Positions 1-5,960 of a stretch of 6,751 bases of DNA are shown in pieces. The DNA lies in the NCBI GenBank assembly GCA_007123695.1, contig SLGN01000092.1:1-6751 (forward strand). Direction: 5' to 3'. The position numbers and the translations under genes are program-made. Position 1 is the stretch's first letter, and each line of letters opens with the position of its first letter. Source of the DNA: Verrucomicrobiales bacterium (lineage in GTDB: Bacteria > Verrucomicrobiota > Verrucomicrobiia > Verrucomicrobiales > DEV007). Below the pieces are notes generated by a model that did no database searches, had not been told where the DNA came from, and was given only the letters and a program-made list of their open reading frames with translations.

Positions 1-394
1 CGTAGATCGTCGAGACCTTGCCGGTGCGGACCCGCTGGGTCACGGTGAAAGTGCCGCGCGGGGTGTATTTGCCGGGACGCGCCGTCGAGACCGGGGTCTC
101 CACGGCGATCTTCCCGTTCACCAGCAGGTAGGCCTTCTGCTTGCCGATGTCGATGACAAGACGGGTGTTGTTCTTGTTGCTCTGGGAGAGCAGCATCGAG
201 TTGATGCGGGCCCCGCTCTTGTCCCGGTCGATCTTGGGACGGGCGTAGAGGGAGCCGCGCTTGTAGGCGGTCCCGCGCTCTTCGGTCAAGGATGCGGCCC
301 GCTGGCGCTTCGGCCCGGAGTTTTTGCAGGAGGTGGACACCATCGCCCCCACGAGGAGCAGCAGCGAAAGAAGAAGGGCGATGGAACGGTTCAT
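1..394 (-). CDS. L,D-transpeptidase (YkuD family) precursor, partial, probable lipoprotein
   Basis: This is the N-terminal 131 residues of an exported L,D-transpeptidase; the 3' end lies outside the window. Enzymes of this family cross-link peptidoglycan stem peptides through meso-diaminopimelate or attach proteins to the wall, acting outside the cytoplasmic membrane. The N-terminus has a short basic n-region (MNR), a hydrophobic core at about residues 4-19 and a Cys at 23 preceded by S-T-S. That is an imperfect lipobox, so lipidation is likely but not certain. A basic linker follows, and from about residue 78 the start of a YkuD domain (RLVIDIGKQKAYLLVNGK, then PVSTARPGKYTPRGTFTV). The catalytic His and the SxGCxR motif would lie beyond the edge, so activity cannot be confirmed. 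The ATG at 394 is the only start giving an intact signal sequence; no clear Shine-Dalgarno precedes it. It has its own candidate promoter, 76 bases downstream of the fabV stop. Confidence 0.85.
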   Translation of the reverse strand, partial: MNRSIALLLSLLLLVGAMVSTSCKNSGPKRQRAASLTEERGTAYKRGSLYARPKIDRDKSGARINSMLLSQSNKNNTRLVIDIGKQKAYLLVNGKIAVETPVSTARPGKYTPRGTFTVTQRVRTGKVSTIY

Positions 395-431
395 GGCAGT
401 GCGCGATTCGGGCAGCTTGATTGGGATTTCC

Positions 432-460
432 TTATTAGTGGAAATTACGGATATTGTCAA
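432..460 (-). promoter_or_regulatory. Candidate sigma70-type promoter for the L,D-transpeptidase gene
   Basis: On the minus strand there is a perfect -35 hexamer TTGACA (460-455), a 17-base spacer and a TAATAA -10 element (437-432). The -10 matches the consensus TATAAT at only three of six positions. The site sits in the most AT-rich stretch of the window, between the fabV stop and the transpeptidase start, at the right distance for a short 5' leader. It is a sequence-pattern call only; promoter consensus in this phylum is assumed to resemble the common housekeeping one. Confidence 0.5.
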
Positions 461-470
461 TAGTTGAAGG

Positions 471-1658
471 TCATCCGCCCGAGGGCAGCGCGAGATCCGG
501 GTTGGTTTCGGCAGCGTAATCGACGCCGTCGATCCCGAAGCCGAAGAGCCGTAGGAACTCGGCTTTGTATCCAGCGAAGTCGGAAATGTCGGCAAGGTTT
601 TCCGTCGAGACCGCCTCCCAGGCGTTCGCGACTGCGGCCTGGATGTCGTCGCGCATCTCCCAGTCGTCGATGCGGATGCGGCCCCGCTCGTCGAGGGACG
701 GGCCGGATGCGGAGGCAAGGTGGTCGCCGAAGAGCCGCTGGATCTGCTCGATGCAGCCTTCGTGCAGGTCCTTTTCCTTCATCGCTTTGTAGAGCAGCGA
801 GATGTAGAGGGGCACCACCGGGATGGCCGATGAGGCCTGCGTGACGAGCGCCTTGTTCACCGAGACGTGGGCGCTGCCGGGGCCGAAGTAATCGTTGATC
901 CGCGCCGCCGAGCGCTCGAGGTGCTCTTTGGCGCGGCCGATGGTGCCGTTGGTGTAGATCGGGTAGGTCAGGTCGGGGCCGATGTAGGAGTAGGCCACCG
1001 TCGAGAAGCCTTCGGCGAGGGCCCCGGCCGCGGAGAGCGCATCGATCCAGAACTCCCAGTCCTCGCCGCCCATCACCTTCACGGTGTGGGCGATCTCGTC
1101 GTCGCTGGCCGGCTCGATGCTGACCGAGTTCACCTCGCCGGTGTCGGTGTTGAGGTTCTTCTGCGAGTAGGGGGCGCCGATGGGCTTGAGGACCGACTTG
1201 TAGATTTCGCCGGTTTCGGGGTCGGTGCGCCGCGGCGAGGCGAGGCTGTAGACGATGCAGTCTACCTGCCCGAGGTCTTCGACAATGGCCGAGACGACCT
1301 TCTCCTTCATCTCGTGGGAGAAGGCGTCGCCGTTGAAGCTGCGGGCGTAGAGGTCGGCCTCGGCGGCGGCCTGCTCGAAGGCGACCGAATTGTACCAACC
1401 GGCGCTGCCGGTCTTGGTCGCGGTCCCCGCCTTTTCGAAGAAGACCCCGACGGTGGCGGCGCCTCCGCCGAAGGCCGGGACGATCCGCGAGGCGAGCCCG
1501 TAGCCGGTCGAGGCGCCGATCACGAGAACCTTGCGCGGCGGACGGGCGAGAGGCCCGCGGCTTTTCACATATTCGATCTGCGAGCGCACGTTGGCGGCGC
1601 AGCCCTCGGGATGGGCGGTGGTGCAAATGAATCCTCGGATCTTTGGAGCGACAATCAT
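471..1658 (-). CDS. fabV: Enoyl-[acyl-carrier-protein] reductase / trans-2-enoyl-CoA reductase FabV
   Basis: FabV catalyses the NADH-dependent reduction of the trans-2 double bond, the last step of each cycle of type II fatty acid synthesis. Some family members act on short enoyl-CoA instead, as trans-2-enoyl-CoA reductases. The 395-residue product begins MIVAPKIRGFICTTAHPEGC, the usual FabV N-terminus, and its length fits the family norm of about 400. A dinucleotide-binding segment GASTGYGLASR lies at residues 48-58. The hallmark Y-x8-K active-site motif is Tyr235 to Lys244 (YTNGTIGRAK). The C-terminal part has the conserved GFGIDGVDY segment. The frame stays open upstream to 1805, but that 49-residue extension has no family counterpart and runs through the upstream terminator, so the ATG at 1658 was chosen. 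No Shine-Dalgarno is visible. The gene lies between a terminator upstream and a promoter downstream and is probably transcribed alone; a weak extended -10-like TGCTAGAAC lies at 1695-1687. ACP versus CoA preference cannot be read from the sequence. Confidence 0.95.
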   Translation of the reverse strand: MIVAPKIRGFICTTAHPEGCAANVRSQIEYVKSRGPLARPPRKVLVIGASTGYGLASRIVPAFGGGAATVGVFFEKAGTATKTGSAGWYNSVAFEQAAAEADLYARSFNGDAFSHEMKEKVVSAIVEDLGQVDCIVYSLASPRRTDPETGEIYKSVLKPIGAPYSQKNLNTDTGEVNSVSIEPASDDEIAHTVKVMGGEDWEFWIDALSAAGALAEGFSTVAYSYIGPDLTYPIYTNGTIGRAKEHLERSAARINDYFGPGSAHVSVNKALVTQASSAIPVVPLYISLLYKAMKEKDLHEGCIEQIQRLFGDHLASASGPSLDERGRIRIDDWEMRDDIQAAVANAWEAVSTENLADISDFAGYKAEFLRLFGFGIDGVDYAAETNPDLALPSGG

Positions 1659-1736
1659 CGGGCGGTTCGGAAACGGAGACGAGTTTGTTCTAGCAGCACG
1701 GCGGGCGGACGGCAACCGCTTTGTCGAGGGGGTGCG

Positions 1737-1777
1737 AAAAGAAAAAGGCCCGGCGCCGCCGGAAGCGGGGCCGGACC
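1737..1777 (-). terminator. Rho-independent terminator downstream of the DUF5069 gene
   Basis: On the minus strand GGTCCGGC (1777-1770) pairs with GCCGGGCC (1754-1747) as eight base pairs with one G-U. Past a single C-C mismatch the stem continues with four more pairs (CCGC with GCGG) closing a TTCCG loop. A T-rich tract follows at once: TTTTTCTTTT (1746-1737). It lies 57 bases past the stop of the DUF5069 gene and 79 bases before the fabV start, so it should end the former's transcript and insulate fabV. Confidence 0.85.
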
Positions 1778-1833
1778 TCTGGAAACGGGGACGGTTGGGA
1801 ACCACAGGTCGCGGTCCCCCGCCCGCCGATGGG

Positions 1834-2274
1834 TCACTTCAGCTCGGCGGCGTGGAAGATCGCCCAATCGTCGAGGTTGTTGAGGTTGACGGCGTCCTTG
1901 ATGGTGCCGTCGTCGGCGCGACCGGCCGCCTCTAGGATCTCGGCGCGGGTTTCGTCGGCGTGGATGTAGCCGGCGATGGCGGCATTGAGCTCATCGACGG
2001 CGTTCTGGTCGAGCGAGCCGCCCTTCTTCTCGAGGATCCAGTTCTCGAGCTCGATGTAGGAGGGCTTGGCGCTGCTGATGAAGGCTTCGAACTCGCCTTT
2101 GTCGATGCCGAGACCGTCGAGGACCATTTGGTCGTAGCCTGCGCCGATGGCGGGGTAGTCGGCGTGGAGCTTGCCGACGGCGCCGAGGGAGGCCTTGAGC
2201 CACAGGCGGGGCAGGTGGAGGACGCCGAGGGGACCGGCGGTGCCGGAGCTGATGAGGGGAACGATGCTGCTCAT
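1834..2274 (-). CDS. DUF5069 domain protein of unknown function
   Basis: This encodes a 146-residue soluble protein without a signal peptide or membrane segment. I place it in DUF5069 from the layout GPLGVLHLPRLWLKA (about residues 14-28), then GKLHADYPAIGAGYDQ (34-49), GLGIDKGEFEAFI (54-66) and a Trp-containing segment ELENWILEKKGG (75-86). This resembles the family pattern of a Gly-rich start, a PR/GR-(M/L/W)-x-K motif, an L-x-x-Y segment, a GID/GVD stretch and a late Trp. The family is, as I recall it, common in Verrucomicrobiota and Planctomycetota, and no function is established. The second half (87-146) is acidic, likely helical and less recognisable. The start at 2274 is the first ATG and begins MSSIVPLISS; no Shine-Dalgarno precedes it. 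The gene is monocistronic, bounded by the divergent region shared with gmk and by its own terminator. Coding identity is secure; the family call is from memory of the pattern. Confidence 0.8.
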   Translation of the reverse strand: MSSIVPLISSGTAGPLGVLHLPRLWLKASLGAVGKLHADYPAIGAGYDQMVLDGLGIDKGEFEAFISSAKPSYIELENWILEKKGGSLDQNAVDELNAAIAGYIHADETRAEILEAAGRADDGTIKDAVNLNNLDDWAIFHAAELK

Positions 2275-2509
2275 GGGATAAGTTGGTTTTTCTATCGGAT
2301 TCGGGTTGCGGGACGGATCTGTACCGCCCCGCGGAAACGCAGCAGACTAGAAGGGGCCTTCGAAGCCTGCAACCGTTTTTGCGCAACGATTCCCGAGCCG
2401 CCGTTTCCGGCGCCGACGTCTCCGGCGGATCGCCGCGGACGTCCTCAGCTGCGTTGCGGCGGAGAGGAAGAAGGTTGACCCGGGCCGAGTCTGGCCAATC
2501 TTGGCGGCG
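2275..2509. other. Divergent intergenic region between the DUF5069 gene and gmk
   Basis: This 235-base gap must carry the promoter of the DUF5069 gene leftwards and that of the gmk array rightwards, since both genes start here pointing outwards. No strong sigma70-type promoter is visible on either strand. Weak candidates are TTGCAG-17-TAGTCT on the minus strand near 2370-2342, and a -35-like TTGACC at 2475-2480 on the plus strand with no good -10. A near-palindrome GGCCTTCGAAGCC (2355-2367) could be a binding site, but nothing supports that beyond symmetry. A purine-rich run at 2461-2474 looks like a Shine-Dalgarno but is about 35 bases from the gmk ATG, with no in-frame start at the right spacing. 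No small gene or RNA was recognised. Confidence 0.5.
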
Positions 2510-3154
2510 ATGGGCGAATCGAAATTCCAGCGCAGCGGCCTGCTCTGCCTCGTCTCGGGGCCTTCGGGCTCGGGCAAGACGACGCTCTGCCGCCGCTTTA
2601 CCGAAGACGACGGCAACGCCGTCTACGCCGTCTCGGCGACGACGCGCGCGCCGCGCGAGGGCGAGCGCGACGGCTTCGACTACTACTTCCTCGAGCGTGC
2701 CGAGTTCGAGGCGGGCATCGCGCGGGGCGATTTCGTCGAGCATGCGGAAGTCCACGGGCGCCTATACGGAACGCTCCGCAGCGAGGTGGTCGGCCATCTC
2801 GAGGCGGGCCGCGACGTCCTCATGGACCTCGACGTGCAGGGCGCCGCCCTCGTGCGCGCCGCCACCGATCCCGCCATTGTCGAGGCCCTCGTCGATGTCT
2901 TCATCCTCGTGCCGGGCGACGAGGAGCTGGTGCGCCGTCTGCGCGGACGCGGCACCGAGACCGCCGAGCAGCTCGAGCTGCGCCTGCGCAACGCCCGCGA
3001 GGAATGCCGCCACTGGCCGGATTACCGCTACACCCTCGTCAGCTCGAACCGCGAGAGCGACTACGCGGCCTTCCGCTCCATCCTCTCGGCGGAGCGGTGC
3101 CGCTCTCGGCGCTTGCGCATCGGCCCGCCCGAACCGAAGATGGAGCGTGAGTGA
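2510..3154 (+). CDS. gmk: Guanylate kinase
   Basis: Guanylate kinase transfers phosphate from ATP to GMP, giving GDP for nucleic acid synthesis and GTP pools; it is cytosolic and essential in most bacteria. The 214-residue product has a P-loop GPSGSGKTT at 17-25, the GMP-binding region SATTRAPREGERDG (42-55) with FDYYF just after, VHGRLYGT (81-88), DLDVQGA (106-112) and the lid segment RRLRGRGTE (142-150). The usual VND in the late nucleotide-binding stretch reads VSS here (about 177-179). The ATG at 2510 was chosen; an in-frame TTG at 2501 would add three residues (start M-A-A) and cannot be excluded. Neither has a well-placed Shine-Dalgarno. The gene opens the plus-strand array, and its 3' end overlaps the coaC start by 8 bases, suggesting translational coupling. 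Confidence 0.95.
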   Translation: MGESKFQRSGLLCLVSGPSGSGKTTLCRRFTEDDGNAVYAVSATTRAPREGERDGFDYYFLERAEFEAGIARGDFVEHAEVHGRLYGTLRSEVVGHLEAGRDVLMDLDVQGAALVRAATDPAIVEALVDVFILVPGDEELVRRLRGRGTETAEQLELRLRNAREECRHWPDYRYTLVSSNRESDYAAFRSILSAERCRSRRLRIGPPEPKMERE

Positions 3155-3716
3155 GGAAACCTCGGGAAAAACGATCGTCCTCGGCGTGACGGGCTCCATC
3201 GCCGCCTACAAGGCCGCCGATCTCGCGAGCCGTCTCGTCAAGCGCGGCCACGCCGTCCACGTCGTCATGACGCGCGACGCGCAGGAGTTCATCACGCCGC
3301 TGACCCTGCAGGTGCTGTCGCGCCGCCCCGTCACCGCCGACCTCTACGACGAGCGGCAGAGCTGGCATCCGGGCCACATCGAGCTGGCCGACGCCGCCGA
3401 CCTGCTGCTCGTCGCCCCCGCCTCGGCCAACGCCATCGCCCGCTTCGCCCATGGTCTCGCCGACGACGCCCTCGGGGCGATCCATCTCGCAACGAAGGCC
3501 CCGGTCCTCGTCGCCCCGGCCATGAACGGAAAGATGTGGGACCACCCCGCGACCCGGGCGAACGTGGAGACGCTCAAGTCGCGCGGCGTCTTCTTCATCG
3601 GGCCCGAAGACGGCATCCTCGCCTGCGGCTACGAGGGGCTCGGGCGACTCTGGCCGGTCGAGGGCATCGAGGCCGAGGCCGAGTCGATCCTGCGGCGCTG
3701 CGGCGCGGAGGTTTGA
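3147..3716 (+). CDS. coaC: Phosphopantothenoylcysteine decarboxylase (stand-alone CoaC)
   Basis: CoaC is an FMN-dependent decarboxylase that converts 4'-phosphopantothenoyl-L-cysteine to 4'-phosphopantetheine in coenzyme A synthesis. The 189-residue product carries the family signatures: GSIAAYKAADLASRL (16-30) at the flavin-binding start, the catalytic His77 in GHIEL, VAPASANAIARFAHG (89-103), the substrate-clamping PAMNGKMW (124-131, Asn127) and the ACGYEGLGR loop with Cys160 (159-167). In most bacteria this domain is fused to the CoaB synthetase; here it ends at residue 189 with a TGA, and CoaB is encoded separately 27 bases on. The start is a GTG at 3147 inside the gmk 3' end, because no ATG in this frame lies before the conserved TIVLGVTGSIAA strand. 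GGAG lies only one base upstream of the GTG, too close for a normal Shine-Dalgarno, so coupling to gmk translation is likely. Confidence 0.93.
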   Translation: MSEETSGKTIVLGVTGSIAAYKAADLASRLVKRGHAVHVVMTRDAQEFITPLTLQVLSRRPVTADLYDERQSWHPGHIELADAADLLLVAPASANAIARFAHGLADDALGAIHLATKAPVLVAPAMNGKMWDHPATRANVETLKSRGVFFIGPEDGILACGYEGLGRLWPVEGIEAEAESILRRCGAEV

Positions 3717-3728
3717 TTTTTCTGGGGC

Positions 3729-3735
3729 AAAGGAG
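3729..3735 (+). promoter_or_regulatory. Ribosome binding site of coaB
   Basis: AAAGGAG lies eight bases before the coaB ATG and is one of the best Shine-Dalgarno matches in the window. It supports coaB as an independently initiated gene rather than the back half of a frameshifted coaBC fusion. Confidence 0.8.
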
Positions 3736-3743
3736 CGCGGACC

Positions 3744-4382
3744 ATGCTGTTTCTCGTCACCGCCGGACCCACCCGCGAGCCGATCGACCCGGTGCGCTAC
3801 CTCTCCAACCGGTCCTCCGGCAAGATGGGCTACGCCATCGCCGCGGCGGCCTTGGCCCGAGGACACGGGGTTGTCCTCGTCACCGGTCCCGTCGCGATTC
3901 CTCCGCCGCCGGGCGCGCGCGTCGTCTCGGTCGAGACCGCGCGGGAGATGCACGCCGCCGTCGCCGCCGAAATCGCCGCCGCCGACGTGGCCGTCTTCTG
4001 CGCCGCCGTCTCCGACTACCGCCCCGCCGAGGCCGCCGCCGGCAAGATCAAGAAAGACGGCGCCGAACTCGTCCTGCGCCTCGTCGAGAATCCCGACATC
4101 CTCGGCGACACCAGAAGCGTCTTCGGCTACGGCGGCGTCCTCGTCGGCTTCGCCGCCGAGACCGGGTCGATGGAGCGGCACGCCCTCGACAAGCTTCGCC
4201 GCAAGGGCTGCGACCTGATCGTGGCCAACGACGTCTCGCGCAGCGACATCGCCTTCGACCAGGATGACAACGAAGTGCTTGTGCTCGACCGCGCCGGCGG
4301 ACGCGCATGGCTGCCCCGCGCGCCCAAGGCGGAAATCGCCCGGGCCCTCGTCGCGCGGATCGAGACCGTCGCGCCCGGGTAG
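3744..4382 (+). CDS. coaB: Phosphopantothenate-cysteine ligase (stand-alone CoaB)
   Basis: CoaB joins 4'-phosphopantothenate to L-cysteine through a nucleotidyl-activated intermediate (CTP in the common bacterial enzyme), the step just before CoaC. The 212-residue product starts at once with the synthetase core: [17 protein letters not shown] (6-22), SSGKMG (24-29), CAAVSDYRP (86-94), the conserved KIKK lysines (101-104), ENPDIL (115-120), VGFAAET (134-140) and AND followed by FDQDDNEV (161-178). These match the C-terminal half of E. coli CoaBC closely, and nothing of the flavoprotein domain is attached. The ATG at 3744 follows a strong Shine-Dalgarno. The CoaC partner lies 27 bases upstream, so the two activities are co-expressed though not fused. 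The stop is followed by 115 bases without a terminator before pyrH. Confidence 0.94.
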   Translation: MLFLVTAGPTREPIDPVRYLSNRSSGKMGYAIAAAALARGHGVVLVTGPVAIPPPPGARVVSVETAREMHAAVAAEIAAADVAVFCAAVSDYRPAEAAAGKIKKDGAELVLRLVENPDILGDTRSVFGYGGVLVGFAAETGSMERHALDKLRRKGCDLIVANDVSRSDIAFDQDDNEVLVLDRAGGRAWLPRAPKAEIARALVARIETVAPG

Positions 4383-4497
4383 CCAGCCGCCGCGGACCCG
4401 TTCGACGCCGTTGCGGCGCCGAAGAAAAACGAAGCGCGATTGCGGTTTGAAAAACCCGAGGATTGGCGGAGGATGCGCCATCCAAGGAACCCGAACC
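4383..4497 (+). promoter_or_regulatory. coaB-pyrH intergenic leader with two small inverted repeats and a weak promoter candidate
   Basis: This is the longest gap in the plus-strand array. It holds CGCCG-TTG-CGGCG (4406-4418) and GGTTT-GAA-AAACC (4444-4456), each a five-pair inverted repeat with a three-base loop. Neither is followed by a T tract, so they are not terminators. A TTGAAA (4447-4452), 16-base spacer and GAGGAT (4469-4474) could serve as a weak promoter with a start site near the pyrH ribosome binding site. The evidence is pattern-level only. Confidence 0.25.
4484..4488 (+). promoter_or_regulatory. Ribosome binding site of pyrH
   Basis: AAGGA lies nine bases before the ATG at 4498. 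It fixes the pyrH start there, although the frame stays open upstream into the coaB gene; the family N-terminus also begins at this ATG. Confidence 0.7.
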
Positions 4498-5214
4498 ATG
4501 CCCCGCACCTACCAGCGCGTCGTCTTGAAACTCAGCGGAGAAGCCCTGCGAGAGCCGGGCAGCGAGGACAACGTCTCGCCCGAGATCGTCGAAGGAATCG
4601 CCCGCCAAATCAAAGTCGCCCACCAGACCGGACTCGAGATCGCCATCGTCGTCGGCGGCGGCAACTTCTGGCGGGGGGCCGCCGCCGCCGGCCGCGGCAT
4701 GGACCGCGCCACCGCCGACTACGTCGGCATGCTGGCCACGGTGATGAACTCCCTCGCCCTCCAGAGCATGCTCGAGGCCGTCGGCGTGCCGACCCGCGTA
4801 CAGAGCGCCATCGAGATGAAGAACGTGGCCGAGGGCTTCATCCGCCGGGTCGCCATCCGCCATCTCGAGAAGGGGCGGGTCGTCATCTTCGGGGCCGGCA
4901 CCGGCAACCCCTTCTTCACCACCGACACCACCGCCGCCCTGCGCGCCAGCGAGATCGGCGCCGACGTGATCTTCAAAGCGACGAAGGTCGACGGTGTCTA
5001 CGACAAGGATCCCAACATCCACGAAGACGCGGTCCGCTACGAGACTCTCAGCTTCCAGGAGGCCCTTTCCCGAAACCTCAAGGTCATGGACGGCACCGCC
5101 TTCAGCCTTTGCCTCGACAACGCCATCCCCATCGTCGTCTTCGACATGACCGAGGGGGAAAACATCCGCCTCGCCCTTACCGGCGAAGACATCGGCACTT
5201 TCGTAACCTCGTAG
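4498..5214 (+). CDS. pyrH: UMP kinase (uridylate kinase)
   Basis: PyrH phosphorylates UMP to UDP with ATP, the bacterial-type hexameric enzyme of the amino acid kinase fold that feeds pyrimidine nucleotide and cell wall precursor synthesis. The 238-residue length is typical. Visible motifs are KLSGEAL (11-17), [10 protein letters not shown] (51-60), [18 protein letters not shown] (68-85), [20 protein letters not shown] (131-150) and [12 protein letters not shown] (161-172). The C-terminal part has the conserved MDGTAFSLC and the PIVVFDM strand (211-217). Family members are usually activated by GTP and inhibited by UTP; the sequence does not show whether that holds here. The gene sits between coaB and frr rather than behind rpsB-tsf as in many bacteria. 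Confidence 0.96.
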   Translation: MPRTYQRVVLKLSGEALREPGSEDNVSPEIVEGIARQIKVAHQTGLEIAIVVGGGNFWRGAAAAGRGMDRATADYVGMLATVMNSLALQSMLEAVGVPTRVQSAIEMKNVAEGFIRRVAIRHLEKGRVVIFGAGTGNPFFTTDTTAALRASEIGADVIFKATKVDGVYDKDPNIHEDAVRYETLSFQEALSRNLKVMDGTAFSLCLDNAIPIVVFDMTEGENIRLALTGEDIGTFVTS

Positions 5215-5296
5215 ACCGGACAGCCCGGAGACCTGCGAGACGGCTCCCTCAGCCTCAGCGCCCACACCCTTTCTCCCCCCAAGCACGACGAGATCC

Positions 5297-5863
5297 ATGG
5301 ACACCGACACCTTCCTCCTCGAAACCGACGAAGCGATGCAGAAGGCCGCCGACTTCGTCTCCACCGAGATGTCCGGCATCCGCACCGGAAAGGCCAGCCC
5401 CGCCCTGCTCGACAACATCCACGTCAACGTGCCCTCCTACGGCGCGACGATGCCGCTGCGCCAGATCGCGCTGGTCTCCTCGCCCGAGCCGCGCCTGCTC
5501 ACGGTGCAGCCCCACGACCCCTCCATCCTCCAGGACATCGAGCGCGCCCTGCGCGAGTCAAAGCTCGGCATCAACCCCGCCAGCGATGGCCGCATCATCC
5601 GGCTGCCCATTCCCGAGCTGTCCGAAGAGCGCCGCCGCGACCTCGTCAAGATCATCAAGGACATGGCCGAGCAGGGGCGCGTCCGTGTCCGCGGCGCCCG
5701 CAAGGACTCGATGGACCGGCTCAAGACGGCGCTCAAATCCAGCGACGTCACCGAAGACCAGTTCCACGACCTCGAGAAGGAGGTGCAGACCCTCACCGAC
5801 AAGCACGTCAAAGCCATCGACGAGCACTTCGCCGCCAAGGAGAAGGACGTGATGACCGTGTGA
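5297..5863 (+). CDS. frr: Ribosome recycling factor
   Basis: Frr works with EF-G to split the post-termination ribosome and release it from mRNA. The 188-residue product is near the usual 185 and follows the canonical path: helix one ending in IRTGKASPALLDNI (28-41), the YGATMPLRQIA hinge (48-58), ESKLGINPASDGRIIRLPIP (87-106), and ELSEERRRDLVKI (107-119). The basic helix KDMAEQGRVRVRGARKD (121-137) follows, in which Arg132 and Arg135 align, by my reading, with E. coli Arg129 and Arg132 that contact 23S rRNA. The C-terminal coiled helix runs to the end. The ATG at 5297 is the only sensible start; its Shine-Dalgarno is weak (only a short ACGAGA upstream). It follows pyrH by 82 bases, the common pyrH-frr pairing. 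Confidence 0.96.
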   Translation: MDTDTFLLETDEAMQKAADFVSTEMSGIRTGKASPALLDNIHVNVPSYGATMPLRQIALVSSPEPRLLTVQPHDPSILQDIERALRESKLGINPASDGRIIRLPIPELSEERRRDLVKIIKDMAEQGRVRVRGARKDSMDRLKTALKSSDVTEDQFHDLEKEVQTLTDKHVKAIDEHFAAKEKDVMTV

Positions 5864-5960
5864 GCCGTTCCCGTCTCCAGTCGAAACGTCGTTGGACAAA
5901 ACGGGGGCCTTGGGCCTAAGTCTCGATCCCCGGCACCCTCCACCCCCGGGCCCACCTCCC
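5864..5960 (+). other. frr-lysC intergenic region
   Basis: These 97 bases contain no T-tract terminator and no recognisable riboswitch; the gap is too short for a lysine riboswitch, which is well over 150 bases. A TTGGAC-17-CCTAAG arrangement (5892-5920) is a poor promoter match. The last bases, CACCTCC (5953-5959), resemble the 16S rRNA 3' tail rather than a Shine-Dalgarno. The lysC frame is open through the whole gap from 5856. Confidence 0.4.

Noticed and set aside
1659..1805. N-terminal extension of 49 residues for FabV
   Set aside because: The extension is Arg/Pro/Ser-rich, unlike any FabV N-terminus, and overlaps the terminator of the upstream gene. The ATG at 1658 gives the family-typical start and length.
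867..1883. Plus-strand open frame of 338 codons antisense to fabV
   Set aside because: Its composition is Gly/Val/Asp-rich without a domain, and it runs across the fabV start and the terminator. FabV on the other strand has the full active-site motif.
2461..2474. Purine-rich GGAGAGGAAGAAGG as the gmk ribosome binding site
   Set aside because: It lies about 35 bases upstream of the ATG, and no in-frame start codon sits at a suitable distance.
3690..3727. GC-rich hairpin and T-rich run around the coaC stop as a terminator
   Set aside because: The only stem is four pairs within the coding sequence, and the T run begins several bases after it. A true terminator here would also cut off coaB.
3039..4508. 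Long minus-strand open frame of 489 codons antisense to coaC and coaB
   Set aside because: It is low-complexity in Gly, Ala, Arg, Asp and Val, matches no family I know, and lies opposite two genes with complete catalytic motifs. Such frames arise from the GC-rich third codon positions of the real genes.
4048..5427. Minus-strand open frame of 459 codons antisense to coaB, pyrH and frr
   Set aside because: This is another composition-driven shadow, with no motif and no start context, opposite strongly conserved coding sequence.
4440..5852. Plus-strand open frame of 470 codons overlapping pyrH and frr
   Set aside because: It is an Arg/Pro/Ser-rich shadow frame crossing two well-supported genes, with no recognisable domain. 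A GGCGGAGG before the ATG at 4473 looks like a ribosome binding site but leads only into this frame.
5864..5960. Lysine riboswitch before the aspartate kinase gene
   Set aside because: The gap is only 97 bases, much shorter than the known aptamer, and shows none of its conserved helices.
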